Below are positions 15,264 to 23,183 of a DNA stretch of 64,000 bases, piece after piece. The stretch covers positions 168,230-232,229 of the forward strand of contig NZ_PCNZ01000002.1 in the NCBI RefSeq assembly GCF_002975175.1. Reading direction: 5' to 3'. The notes under the pieces were generated by a model. It had not been told where the DNA came from, did no database searches, and saw nothing but the letters and a program-made list of their open reading frames with translations. Origin of the DNA: Bacillus sp. MYb209 (GTDB lineage: Bacteria > Bacillota > Bacilli > Bacillales > Bacillaceae_G). The position numbers and the translations under genes are program-made. Numbering within the stretch: position 1 is the stretch's first letter; each line of letters opens with the position of its first letter.

Positions 15264-16649
15264 GTGAAAAAGTTTGTAAAAAAAGCATGGCCATTTGCAG
15301 TGGTGGCGTCGTTAGCAGTTACTTCGGTAGCGACATGGAATTTTACGCGTTCTAGTGAGGTTAATGCAGATGAGAATGGAAGCAATGCAAAGATTAAAAA
15401 TGTCATTGTATTAATTGGGGATGGTATGGGACCTTCATATATGACAGCTCATCGCTATATGAAAGATAATCCAAAAACATTTGAGATGGAATCTACAGAG
15501 TTTGATAAACATCTTGTAGGGACACAAAAAACATATCCAGAAGATGAACATGAAAATATTACAGACTCTGCATCGGCAGCAACTGCGATGTCAGCAGGTA
15601 TAAAAACATATAATGCAGCAATTGCAGTTGATAATGATAAAGCTGAAGTGAAAACAGTGTTGGAGCAAGCGAAAGAAAAAGGGAAGTCAACGGGACTCGT
15701 TGCAACATCTGAAATTACGCATGCAACACCAGCTGCATTCGGTGCACATGATATTAGTCGTAAAAATATGGATGCAATTGCAAATGATTACTTTGATGAG
15801 AAAATTAAAGGTAAGCATAAAATAGATGTTATGCTTGGCGGTGGCGTAAATAACTTTGTTAGAAAAGACCGCAATCTTACAGAAGAGTTTAAGAAGTCTG
15901 GTTATAGTTATGTAACAGATCGTAATCAATTATTAAATGATAAAAGCGATCAAGTTCTTGGCTTATTTGCACCAGGTGGTTTAGACAAAATGATTGACCG
16001 TAATGACAAAACACCTTCATTAGAAGAGATGACAAATACCGCGATTGAGCGCTTGAACAAAAATAAAAATGGTTTCTTCTTAATGGTCGAAGGTAGTCAA
16101 ATTGATTGGGCTGGACATGATAATGATATTGTCGGTGCAATGAGTGAAATGGAAGACTTCGAAAAAGCGTTTAAAGCAGCAATTGAGTTTGCGAAAAAAG
16201 ATAAGAACACATTAGTTGTTGCAACTGCAGACCATGCTACTGGAGGATTATCTTTAGGTGCGAATGGTGAGTATAATTTTAAAGTAGATCCGATTAAAGC
16301 TGCGAAACGTACGCCAGACTTTATGGCAAATGAGATTGTAAAAGGTGCAAATGTAGAAGAAACATTGAAAAAGTATATTAATCTACAATTAACACCAGAA
16401 GAAATTAAAGCTGTAAATGATATAGCTCCATCAAAAGATGTAACAAAGATTGATAATGCAATTGAAGATATCTTCAATAAGCGTTCGGTTACAGGTTGGA
16501 CAACGGGTGGACATACAGGTGAAGATGTGAACGTATATGCATTCGGACCAGGTAAATACTTATTCTCTGGCGTTCAAGAGAATACAAATATAGCTAAACG
16601 TGTCTTTGACATTGTTGGCGGCGGCGACCCGAATAAAGGAAGACGCTAA
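15264..16649 (+). CDS. Alkaline phosphatase, secreted
   Basis: The 461-residue phosphatase has a signal peptide (about residues 1-35, basic start then a hydrophobic core). Metal and catalytic residues are visible: Asp53 in LIGDGMGPSYM, Asp101-Ser102 in TDSASAATAM with Ser102 the phosphorylated nucleophile, EGSQIDWAGHDND, ADHATGG, and the C-terminal GWTTGGHTGEDV metal-binding His. It releases phosphate from organic esters outside the cell or at the wall. It belongs to the PhoA/PhoB group of Bacillus. Pho boxes precede it and a terminator follows, so it is a single-gene unit. Confidence 0.93.
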   Translation: MKKFVKKAWPFAVVASLAVTSVATWNFTRSSEVNADENGSNAKIKNVIVLIGDGMGPSYMTAHRYMKDNPKTFEMESTEFDKHLVGTQKTYPEDEHENITDSASAATAMSAGIKTYNAAIAVDNDKAEVKTVLEQAKEKGKSTGLVATSEITHATPAAFGAHDISRKNMDAIANDYFDEKIKGKHKIDVMLGGGVNNFVRKDRNLTEEFKKSGYSYVTDRNQLLNDKSDQVLGLFAPGGLDKMIDRNDKTPSLEEMTNTAIERLNKNKNGFFLMVEGSQIDWAGHDNDIVGAMSEMEDFEKAFKAAIEFAKKDKNTLVVATADHATGGLSLGANGEYNFKVDPIKAAKRTPDFMANEIVKGANVEETLKKYINLQLTPEEIKAVNDIAPSKDVTKIDNAIEDIFNKRSVTGWTTGGHTGEDVNVYAFGPGKYLFSGVQENTNIAKRVFDIVGGGDPNKGRR

Positions 16650-16658
16650 TTATAAATG

Positions 16659-16690
16659 AAAGTGAGGCGAAATGCCTCACTTTTCTTTTT
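16659..16690 (+). terminator. Terminator of the alkaline phosphatase gene
   Basis: GTGAGGC (16662-16668) and GCCTCAC (16674-16680), extended by A-T pairs, are followed by TTTTCTTTTT. The hairpin covers the first codons of the longest open frame for the next gene, which supports that gene starting at 16704 instead. Confidence 0.85.
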
Positions 16691-16703
16691 AGGAGATGGA
16701 AAG

Positions 16704-17168
16704 ATGGGAGTTTTCTTAGGTAAATTAAGATTCCTTCTAGTATTTGTATTATTGCTAGTTGGATGTCAATCTCAAGAGAATAATATAGAACAAAAATCTG
16801 CTGAAAAAACTGAGGAAAAGGTACATATAACGAAAGAAGAAGAGAAATCCATTCAAGATGTTATTGAGGCATTTGTACGGACGACGAATGAAAAAAATCT
16901 TGCTGAACATATGGAGTTATTTTCAAAGAAGATGCCTAGTGCTGAAGACTTAAAAACACAAAAGGAAGCGGCATTTCAAAAGGGGAATAAGAAAATAGAA
17001 TTAGAACATATGAATATGAAAGCTCTTAAAGGTGGGCTTGTTATTGTTGAAACGGCGGAAAAAGAAGTAGATGGAGGGGTTACTCTTCAGAAGAAAATCC
17101 AGTATGCACTTGGAAAAGAAGAAGATGGGTGGAAGATTGAAGAGGTTCGTACGATAGAGAAGAAATAA
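16704..17168 (+). CDS. Hypothetical lipoprotein
   Basis: This 154-residue protein has a lipoprotein signal peptide: LRFLLVFVLLLVGC with lipobox Cys at about residue 22, then an acidic and lysine-rich linker. The rest (about 45-154) looks like a small alpha-beta domain of the SnoaL/NTF2-like kind: IQDVIEAFVRTTNEKNL, then GGLVIVETAEKEV and WKIEEVRTIEKK. The exact fold is uncertain. AGGAGATGG precedes ATG 16704. The stop codon overlaps the ATAAA target flank of a bcr1 element. No function is assigned. Confidence 0.65.
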   Translation: MGVFLGKLRFLLVFVLLLVGCQSQENNIEQKSAEKTEEKVHITKEEEKSIQDVIEAFVRTTNEKNLAEHMELFSKKMPSAEDLKTQKEAAFQKGNKKIELEHMNMKALKGGLVIVETAEKEVDGGVTLQKKIQYALGKEEDGWKIEEVRTIEKK

Positions 17169-17298
17169 AGTGAAACTTTAATCAGTGGGGGTTTTGTCCA
17201 TCCCCCACTGATTATTGGCCTTCACCAATCGGGCTTTTACGGGCAGCCCGACTCCCTCGCATTCGCAGAATTTTGAGGTGGGAGTTAGGTGAGATAAA
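17165..17298 (+). repeat. bcr1 element, near full length
   Basis: The 134-base copy begins ATAAAGTGAAACTTTAATCA and ends GAGATAAA, flanked by ATAAA at both ends (17165-17169 and 17294-17298), the known bcr1 target duplication. Inside, the GTGGGGG and CCCCCAC arms form the first stem. The left ATAAA contains the stop codon of the lipoprotein gene. Confidence 0.88.
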
Positions 17299-17326
17299 AA
17301 AGGTTCTCATAGGAGAGAACCTTTTT
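17296..17326. terminator. Terminator, mainly for the convergent RelP-type gene
   Basis: GGTTCTC and GAGAACC, extended by A and T runs on both sides, make a symmetric hairpin with a short loop. It lies at the end of the minus-strand synthetase gene and next to the bcr1 end. Confidence 0.8.
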
Positions 17327-17975
17327 AAAGTGGTAATAAAATTTGATTTGAACACGCTTCAATGTCATCAATATCTTGACGGATTGTTGCCATCTTATTA
17401 TCGAGTTCTTCAGCTTTCATAGCAGCGTCATGTAGTTCATCTTTCAAATAGTCAGGTATATTTCCTTCATATTTGTAGTAAAGTTTATGTTCTAAACTTG
17501 CCCAAAAGTCCATGGCAAGTGTACGTAATTGAATTTCTGCAAAGACATCTTTCGTACCAGAATTTAGTGACAATGGATATTTAATAATCATATGCAAACT
17601 TTTATAGCCATTTCCTTTTGGATTAGCAATATAATCTTTTACTTCTACAATTTCCATGTCTCCACGATTTTCAATAACTTCTTTTAAATGATAAATATCT
17701 TCTACAAAGCAACATGTAATACGGATGCCAATAATATCTTGTAATTGTGTTTGAGCATTTTCAACTGTTGGTGATAAGTTTTTACGCTCAAGCTTCCTAA
17801 TGATACTTTCGGGTTGTTTAAGTCTTGTTTTTATATGTTCAAACGGGTTGTAGTCTTCTAAAAATTGAGCTTCCCGGTTCATAATTTCAAATTTAGTTTT
17901 TAACTCTTCTAAAGCAAATGTATAAGGTAATACAAAAGCTTTCCAGTAGTTAACTGTTGATTGGTTATATTCCAT
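17325..17975 (-). CDS. ywaC: Small (p)ppGpp synthetase, YwaC/RelP type
   Basis: This 216-residue single-domain alarmone synthetase transfers pyrophosphate from ATP to GDP or GTP. Family signatures are visible: PFEHIKTRLKQPESI (substrate loop), DIIGIRITC, the G-loop region PKGNGYKSLHMIIKYPL, and AEIQLRTLAMDFWASLEHKL. DYIANPKGNGYKSLH and the MDFWASLEH context resemble B. subtilis YwaC (SasA/RelP) more than YjbM (SasB/RelQ), from memory. No hydrolase domain is present. I start at ATG 17975; a GTG four codons earlier overlaps the AAGG site. Homologues are induced by cell-wall stress. Confidence 0.85.
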   Translation of the reverse strand: MEYNQSTVNYWKAFVLPYTFALEELKTKFEIMNREAQFLEDYNPFEHIKTRLKQPESIIRKLERKNLSPTVENAQTQLQDIIGIRITCCFVEDIYHLKEVIENRGDMEIVEVKDYIANPKGNGYKSLHMIIKYPLSLNSGTKDVFAEIQLRTLAMDFWASLEHKLYYKYEGNIPDYLKDELHDAAMKAEELDNKMATIRQDIDDIEACSNQILLPL

Positions 17976-18015
17976 TTCTATACACACCTTTTCTTATTTA
18001 CAAGTGAAGTTGTTA

Positions 18016-18087
18016 TTATACTAAACACCAAATCATGTAGGCACAAGCAGCAAATGATGAGATCATAAAGCGATATTTAGTTTTCAT
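18016..18087 (-). CDS. Possible 23-residue hydrophobic peptide
   Basis: An AAAGGGG site precedes an ATG and a 23-codon frame: a basic head (MKTKYR), a hydrophobic stretch (FMISSFAACAYMIWCLV) and a stop. Size and make-up would suit a small membrane peptide. It lies directly upstream of the YwaC-type gene on the same strand, so it could also be a leader peptide. Nothing but the ribosome-binding site and the composition supports it. Confidence 0.35.
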   Translation of the reverse strand: MKTKYRFMISSFAACAYMIWCLV

Positions 18088-18279
18088 CTTTTCAACCCCT
18101 TTCAAATGAAATTATATATGAATAAACGTCATTGTTAGTAATTTCACTATGTACAATTCTTATAGTAATAGATTCATGTGAAATTCGTATGAACTAATTG
18201 TTTCAGCTTTTTGTCTTTTTGCTAATGACTTTTGGTTTTGTTTGTTATAATCACCTTAAATTGTAATAAGGGAGAGGGT

Positions 18280-19776
18280 ATGATGAATCCAAAAGATAAA
18301 GAAAGAAAAGAGCAAGTGGCTCATATTATTGAAATTCCAGATGAATATAGGCTTGTTGTAGATGATCAAGAAGGAGTGGATGATCCTTATCATTTATTAT
18401 GGTGGGGGCATAAAGAGGATGAGGAGAAACAGATACAAATTTCATTAAATAGGCATACTGGTAATCTATTTGAATTCAGGATAGATGATGAAAATTATTT
18501 TTCGAGTGATAAAGAAGTGATAGAGGAGAATAAGGCAAAAGAAATTGCAAATGCATTTATAAAAAAATATACAAAAGAAGGATTAGAGTTTTATACATAT
18601 GTAACTGTTAAGGACGACTGGCGTGGTTGGAAAGAAATAAATTATATGCAGGAAGTGAATGGATATCCATTGCCGGATACAGGGTGTGTTGTGCGAGTTC
18701 ATCCTTCAGGTAATGTTGTGAATTTCCGTTATAACGGAGGGAAAAGTATACAGGAAAAACCGTTATGGCCAATTGAAATTGTTGATGAGAGCACAGTTTT
18801 AGATAACCTCAAGGCTAGACAAGATATAAGACTTGTATTTGCTGATTTAACATACTCCTCATGTGAATATGAAAGTGGAGAAGAAGTAAAAGGGTACCAT
18901 CTTGTGTATGAGCCAGAACCTAGTCATGCGTTTATTGATGCAAGTACAGGTAAAGATTTGTTTGGCCCAGATCATTATAAATTGCCTCCAACTGTAGCTG
19001 TTGAAAAACCGAAAAAAGGTAGTCAACAAGATGATATATTCGATTTATTTGACTGGGATAAAGAAAGTTTTACAAAAGTAGCTGAGACGGAAAATGAAGA
19101 TGGAATAAGGATGAAATTTGTTCCGAAAGAGGAATTACAAAAACAGAAAGAAGAAAAGAATCCATATTTAATGAATGAATTCTTTAAAAAGCATTTACCG
19201 ATGTTAAAATATAATAATTTAGTTGGCATTAAGATTGATAAATCAACCAATGAATTAATTGGTTTTATAAAACTGACAGACGATAAAGAAGTAAAACAAA
19301 TACTGTCTAGAGAGGAATGTTTACAAAAAGTACTTCAATTTCTAGAACGAGTTATTCCAGATATCACACAATATCTTCGTCTTTGGGAAGAACGTGAAGA
19401 AGCAGAAGATGGGATTGAAAGATTTACCTTTTCCGTATATGTGAATGGTATTCCAGCAGAGTATAACCAATTTAGGGTCAATATCAATACAGAAAATGCT
19501 GCTGTGATGCACTATTCAGGAGAATCTGGCAACATTATAAAAGAATTACTTGCATATGAAACAACACCAAAAGTAACAAAAGAAAAAGCGTTAGAAATAT
19601 ATAGAGGGGCCATCCGAGTTAAATTAGAATGGTTTATAGATCATGATGCAGAGGAAACGAAATACGAACTACTGTATAAACAAACGACGGATGAAAATCA
19701 TAAAGAACCCTTCGACTGTAGTCGAGAAATTCGTTATATTGATGCCCACACTGGGGAAAAGATTTGGAGTAAATAA
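18280..19776 (+). CDS. YcdB/YcdC repeat protein
   Basis: This 498-residue protein has no signal peptide. It appears to hold two or three copies of a PepSY-like unit with the pattern ...N-x-x-T-G-x-(L/I)-x-x-(F/Y), such as SLNRHTGNLFEFRID and KIDKSTNELIGFIKLTD, and the N-terminal part IQISLNRHTGN, VNGYPLPDTGCVVRVHPSG, YIDAHTGEKIW. This fits the YcdB/YcdC domain family of Bacillus, whose role is unknown. The chosen ATG 18280 follows GGGAGAGGG. A single gene, with a terminator at 19791-19818. Confidence 0.7.
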   Translation: MMNPKDKERKEQVAHIIEIPDEYRLVVDDQEGVDDPYHLLWWGHKEDEEKQIQISLNRHTGNLFEFRIDDENYFSSDKEVIEENKAKEIANAFIKKYTKEGLEFYTYVTVKDDWRGWKEINYMQEVNGYPLPDTGCVVRVHPSGNVVNFRYNGGKSIQEKPLWPIEIVDESTVLDNLKARQDIRLVFADLTYSSCEYESGEEVKGYHLVYEPEPSHAFIDASTGKDLFGPDHYKLPPTVAVEKPKKGSQQDDIFDLFDWDKESFTKVAETENEDGIRMKFVPKEELQKQKEEKNPYLMNEFFKKHLPMLKYNNLVGIKIDKSTNELIGFIKLTDDKEVKQILSREECLQKVLQFLERVIPDITQYLRLWEEREEAEDGIERFTFSVYVNGIPAEYNQFRVNINTENAAVMHYSGESGNIIKELLAYETTPKVTKEKALEIYRGAIRVKLEWFIDHDAEETKYELLYKQTTDENHKEPFDCSREIRYIDAHTGEKIWSK

Positions 19777-19790
19777 GTCTTTAAATAGGG

Positions 19791-19818
19791 AAAAAGGTCT
19801 TCGAGAGAAGACCTTTTT
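19791..19818. terminator. Bidirectional terminator
   Basis: AAAAAGGTCTTC (19791-19802), loop GAGA, GAAGACCTTTTT (19807-19818). It serves the YcdB/YcdC gene and the convergent small gene ending at 19831. Confidence 0.9.
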
Positions 19819-19830
19819 TAGAAAGAACGA

Positions 19831-20061
19831 TTATTCTTCGCATGTATCAATTTTGTATAACCACTTCTGTACACTAGCAGGTGGTCCTTCTGTTCTCCAC
19901 TTTGTTGTACACATGCCGCAAGAACAGTGAACTTTTCCTTTTGCAAAAAAAACGACAATTTCAGGAGTATATCCCCATGCGTGTTTTGCAATATTCATCT
20001 TTCGGCGCATTGTACGCTGACGTTGGTGTCTTGTATAAGCACGTGTTCTTTCAAATTTCAT
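19831..20061 (-). CDS. Small basic Cys-rich hypothetical protein
   Basis: I do not recognise this 76-residue protein. Its N-terminal third is very basic (RTRAYTRHQRQRTMRRKM), and its second half carries CSCGMC (residues about 47-52), a possible metal-binding or redox motif, plus a single Cys near the end. The start is well supported: AAGGAGGG lies nine bases before ATG 20061. A structured leader that can pair with this site lies upstream. It is divergent from sigK. A nucleic-acid-binding role is imaginable from composition alone, no more. Confidence 0.65.
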   Translation of the reverse strand: MKFERTRAYTRHQRQRTMRRKMNIAKHAWGYTPEIVVFFAKGKVHCSCGMCTTKWRTEGPPASVQKWLYKIDTCEE

Positions 20062-20072
20062 ATTTGTAATCC

Positions 20073-20138
20073 CTCCTTGTAGTACAAGCAGCTTGCAAGA
20101 GCGTACAAGGAGTTCATCTCTTACAAGCTACTTATGAA
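20073..20138 (-). promoter_or_regulatory. Structured leader with an anti-Shine-Dalgarno sequence
   Basis: In minus-strand sense, AAGTAGCTTGTAAGAG (20133-20118) can pair with CTCTTGCAAGCTGCTT (20101-20086) at 14 of 16 positions. CTCCTTGTA (20112-20104) in that hairpin's loop is a perfect 9-base complement of TACAAGGAG (20081-20073), which contains the ribosome-binding site of the gene at 20061. The two pairings may compete or form a pseudoknot. A translational switch is inferred, not shown. Confidence 0.45.
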
Positions 20139-20319
20139 CAAGAGGGTAATGAAATGTTTCATATTCCATTCTACTATTTTTTGTTTAAGTATACGTATCG
20201 AAGCTTTGTGCGACAAATATTATGCTTAAAAACATGTTGGAATGATATCGTACAGACACAAACAACCTCATGCCCACATACACATAGTAAAGACCACTAT
20301 TTTGGCGGAGGTGAAGGGT

Positions 20320-21033
20320 TTGAGTCTATTCGCCGCAATTGGATATATGGTTCGAGAAGTGTTTGTATTTGTTTCTTATGTGAAGAACAATGCGTTCCCG
20401 CAGCCGTTATCATCAGATGATGAGAGAAAGTACTTAGAGTTAATGGAGCAAGGTGATGCTCAAGCGAGAAATCTTTTAATTGAACATAATTTACGGCTTG
20501 TAGCTCATATTGTTAAGAAATTCGAAAACACTGGTGAAGATGCAGAAGATTTAATTTCAATTGGTACCATTGGGCTTATTAAAGCGATTGAAAGCTATTC
20601 AGCAGGGAAAGGAACTAAGCTTGCAACATATGCAGCACGCTGTATCGAAAATGAAATTTTGATGCATTTACGTGTGCTGAAGAAAACGAAAAAAGACGTT
20701 TCACTTCATGATCCGATCGGGCAAGATAAAGAGGGTAATGAAATATCGCTTATTGATATATTAAAATCAGAATCTGAAGATGTAATTGATATGATTCAGC
20801 TTAGTATGGAGTTAGAAAAAATTAAAGAGTATATCGATATTTTAGACGAACGAGAGAAAGAAGTAATTGTGAAGCGTTTTGGACTTGGGCTTGATAAAGA
20901 GAAAACACAGAGGGAGATTGCGAAGGCACTCGGTATTTCAAGAAGCTACGTATCGCGAATTGAAAAGCGTGCTTTAATGAAAATGTTCCACGAATTTGTG
21001 CGGGCTGAGAAAGAGAAAAAAGCAAAAGAATAA
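20320..21033 (+). CDS. sigK: Sporulation sigma factor K, uninterrupted
   Basis: This is the late mother-cell sigma factor, 237 residues. The N-terminal pro-sequence (about 19 residues: [17 protein letters not shown]) is followed by [12 protein letters not shown], matching the B. subtilis pro-SigK cleavage site used by SpoIVFB. Region 2 is [17 protein letters not shown] with [16 protein letters not shown], and region 4 is [23 protein letters not shown]. The start is TTG 20320, eight bases after GGAGG; B. subtilis SigK aligns from there. The gene is whole, so no skin element interrupts it. A second open frame at 20154-20420 is a shadow. Confidence 0.95.
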
Positions 21034-21045
21034 TGTATATTGTAG

Positions 21046-21078
21046 GCAGTTACACTTTAAAAGTGGCTGCTTTTCTTT
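21046..21078 (+). terminator. Probable terminator of sigK
   Basis: GCAG and CACTT pair with AAGTG and CTGC around an internal bulge and a short loop, followed by TTTTCTTT. The stem is imperfect, so confidence is moderate. Confidence 0.6.
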
Positions 21079-21324
21079 CGGGAAAACGGAAAGAAAACGA
21101 GCTGTTCTAAGAAGAAATACATGTTCACTGTTGAAAATGGCGGGTTCTATCTGTAATATTAGAAGGTGCTAAACAATTTAAGAATAAAAATTATACTTAG
21201 TTTTTCGTCGTGTATAACGAGACGGCTCCATTCTATATGTGGGAATAAGAACCAATTTTACATATGATATAGAGAGAAAAGAAGGGGAAACTAAAGTTAT
21301 AGGCTGATTAGGAGGTTTCGTAAT

Positions 21325-22113
21325 TTGCGACGGACATTATATCGACTTATGATCGAACTTACAAATGGTCGTTTTACTTCTTATATATTACGTAAATTTG
21401 CACAATCTCGTTTGAGCTCTATCATTATTCCATCGTATGCGAAAGTTTTTCAAATTAATCAAGATGAGATGGAAAATGGTTTGAAGGAATATCGAACATT
21501 GCATGATTTATTTACACGTAGGCTAAAAGAAGGAAAGCGTAGTATTGATACTGATGCATCGAGTATCGTTAGTCCTGTTGATGGTGTTTTTGCTGATCAA
21601 GGTCCTATTGAGGATACAAAAACATTCAATATAAAAGGAAAGCGTTATTCAATTGTGGATATGCTAGGTAATGAAGAGCGTGCAAAGCGATATGCAGGCG
21701 GTACATATATGGTAATTTATTTGAGTCCAAGTCATTATCATCGTATTCATAGCCCGCTCTCTGGCTCTGTGACTGAAAGATTTGTACTCGGCAGAAAATC
21801 ATATCCGGTAAATGCAGCGGGTATGGAGTATGGGAAAGAACCATTGTCAAAAAATTATCGCTCTGTTACAGAAGTAAATAGTGAAGGCGAACATATGGCG
21901 CTTGTAAAAGTAGGTGCTATGTTTGTTAATAGTATCGAGCTCCTTCATGAAAGAAGTACTGTTCAAAAAGGTGAAGAGATGGCATACTTTACATTTGGCT
22001 CAACAGTTGTTTTATTATTTGAAAAAGATATGATTGAAGTAGTGCAGGAATTGACAAGTGGGCAAGAGCTGCGTCTTGGTGAAAAAATTGCAACCCGAGT
22101 ATCTCATAAGTAA
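21325..22113 (+). CDS. psd: Phosphatidylserine decarboxylase
   Basis: This 262-residue enzyme makes phosphatidylethanolamine. The self-cleavage motif is present as TFGSTVV near residue 230 (the family motif is L-G-S-T; here F replaces L), which yields the pyruvoyl beta and alpha chains. [11 protein letters not shown] (about 73-83) and [11 protein letters not shown] (about 135-145, with the catalytic His region) are also conserved. The start is TTG 21325, after GGAGG. B. subtilis psd is elsewhere, next to pssA; here it stands alone. A terminator at 22213-22238 probably ends its transcript. Confidence 0.92.
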   Translation: MRRTLYRLMIELTNGRFTSYILRKFAQSRLSSIIIPSYAKVFQINQDEMENGLKEYRTLHDLFTRRLKEGKRSIDTDASSIVSPVDGVFADQGPIEDTKTFNIKGKRYSIVDMLGNEERAKRYAGGTYMVIYLSPSHYHRIHSPLSGSVTERFVLGRKSYPVNAAGMEYGKEPLSKNYRSVTEVNSEGEHMALVKVGAMFVNSIELLHERSTVQKGEEMAYFTFGSTVVLLFEKDMIEVVQELTSGQELRLGEKIATRVSHK

Positions 22114-22212
22114 AGAAAAGATTTTATAATATACTTATGAAGCTCTAATTAAGAAATGTGGACAAAGATGCTTAATGAAGAAATCCCCTAGATGGGAGTA
22201 CTTGTTTATTCG

Positions 22213-22238
22213 AGAGCCATCGCAGGATGGCTCTTTTT
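22213..22238 (+). terminator. Rho-independent terminator
   Basis: AGAGCCATC and GATGGCTCT form a 9-bp stem around GCAG, followed by TTTT. The T run is only on the plus strand, so it belongs to psd, about 100 bases upstream. Confidence 0.8.
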
Positions 22239-22265
22239 ACAGGTCAATCAGCAATCTATATGTAC

Positions 22266-22421
22266 TCAAGAAGATTTGACGAGCTTGTCCTCTAACGAGC
22301 GTCTAATAATTTCTTGTTTTATAAGTAAAATGAAGTCGGGATTTAATTTTAGTTCTTTTGCTTTATAATAAGACTCAGTGAGTAAATCAGTAGATAACTG
22401 TTCCATATGTTTTGTTTTCAA
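22266..22421 (-). CDS. sda: Sporulation checkpoint protein Sda
   Basis: Sda binds the histidine kinase KinA and blocks the sporulation phosphorelay when replication initiation is disturbed. The 51-codon frame contains [20 protein letters not shown] and [18 protein letters not shown], which aligns with B. subtilis Sda (46 residues, hairpin of two helices). AGGAGG lies nine bases before TTG 22421; the ATG at 22406 gives the canonical 46-residue form but has no site of its own. DnaA boxes lie upstream, as in B. subtilis, linking it to DnaA. The next gene, yqeG, is divergent. Confidence 0.88.
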   Translation of the reverse strand: MKTKHMEQLSTDLLTESYYKAKELKLNPDFILLIKQEIIRRSLEDKLVKSS

Positions 22422-22505
22422 GGTGAGTCACCTCCTAATAATATAAGGATTGATTCGTTGTTGCATTTAATGTACCAAAAAAATATGACAGTCACAAACA
22501 AGAGG

Positions 22506-22604
22506 TTATCCACATACCTCGGTGGATAAAATGTGCATAGAATGTTAGTAAAATCAGAATTGGCTGAAAAATTAATGTGGAAAGTGTGTACAAGTTTATC
22601 CACA
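22506..22604. promoter_or_regulatory. DnaA-box cluster between sda and yqeG
   Basis: Two perfect DnaA boxes TTATCCACA lie at 22506-22514 and 22596-22604 on the plus strand. A one-mismatch box (TTATCCACC on the minus strand) lies at 22521-22529. In B. subtilis, DnaA bound at such boxes controls sda; the same arrangement here predicts DnaA-dependent regulation, possibly also of yqeG. Confidence 0.85.
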
Positions 22605-22667
22605 GGTTATCTATCGAAAAATGTTGTCGAAAAATTTTATGGAAAATCCTCAAAGAGGTGAAAGAAA

Positions 22668-23180
22668 TTGAAGTTATTTTTACCAAATGAATATGTGAAA
22701 AATGTATATCATGTTCAACCAGAAGATTTGAAAAAACGTGGAATTAAAGGAGTTATTACTGATTTAGATAACACTTTAATTGAATGGGATCGTCCAAACG
22801 CAACACCACAACTTGAAGAGTGGTTTTTGAAAATGAAAGAAAATGATATTCAAGTAACGGTCGTTTCAAATAATAACGAGCAACGCGTTAAAGACTTCGC
22901 TGACCCATTAGGTATTCCGTTTATTCATAGTGCGCGCAAACCGTTTGTTCGCGCATTTAAGCGTGCGATACACGAGATGCATTTACAGCCAGATGAAGTT
23001 GTAGTAATTGGAGATCAGTTACTAACGGATGTGCTCGGCGGGAATCGTGTGGGACTTCATACAATTTTAGTTGTACCGGTAGCGCAAACGGACGGATTGG
23101 TGACACGCTTTAATCGGAAAATTGAACGAAGAATTATGAGAAACATGAAGAAAAAAGGCTTAATTAATTGGGAGGAATAA
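22668..23180 (+). CDS. yqeG: YqeG family HAD-type phosphatase
   Basis: The 170-residue protein is a HAD-superfamily phosphatase of the IIIA/YqeG type. Motif I is ITDLDNTLIEWD (the usual D-x-D), motif II is VVSNN, and motif IV is VVIGDQLLTDVLGGN. The physiological substrate is unknown. It begins at TTG 22668 behind GAGGTG and heads the conserved yqeG-yqeH-aroE-yqeI run, with only three bases before yqeH. Confidence 0.9.
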   Translation: MKLFLPNEYVKNVYHVQPEDLKKRGIKGVITDLDNTLIEWDRPNATPQLEEWFLKMKENDIQVTVVSNNNEQRVKDFADPLGIPFIHSARKPFVRAFKRAIHEMHLQPDEVVVIGDQLLTDVLGGNRVGLHTILVVPVAQTDGLVTRFNRKIERRIMRNMKKKGLINWEE

Positions 23181-23183
23181 AGT

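Noticed and set aside
20260-20300. CATACACA as a sigma-E -10 for sigK
   Set aside because: No matching -35 at 13-15 bases; I could not support a promoter position for sigK.
20154-20420. 88-codon frame overlapping the sigK start
   Set aside because: It is in another frame from sigK, which is certain by alignment, and has no ribosome-binding site.
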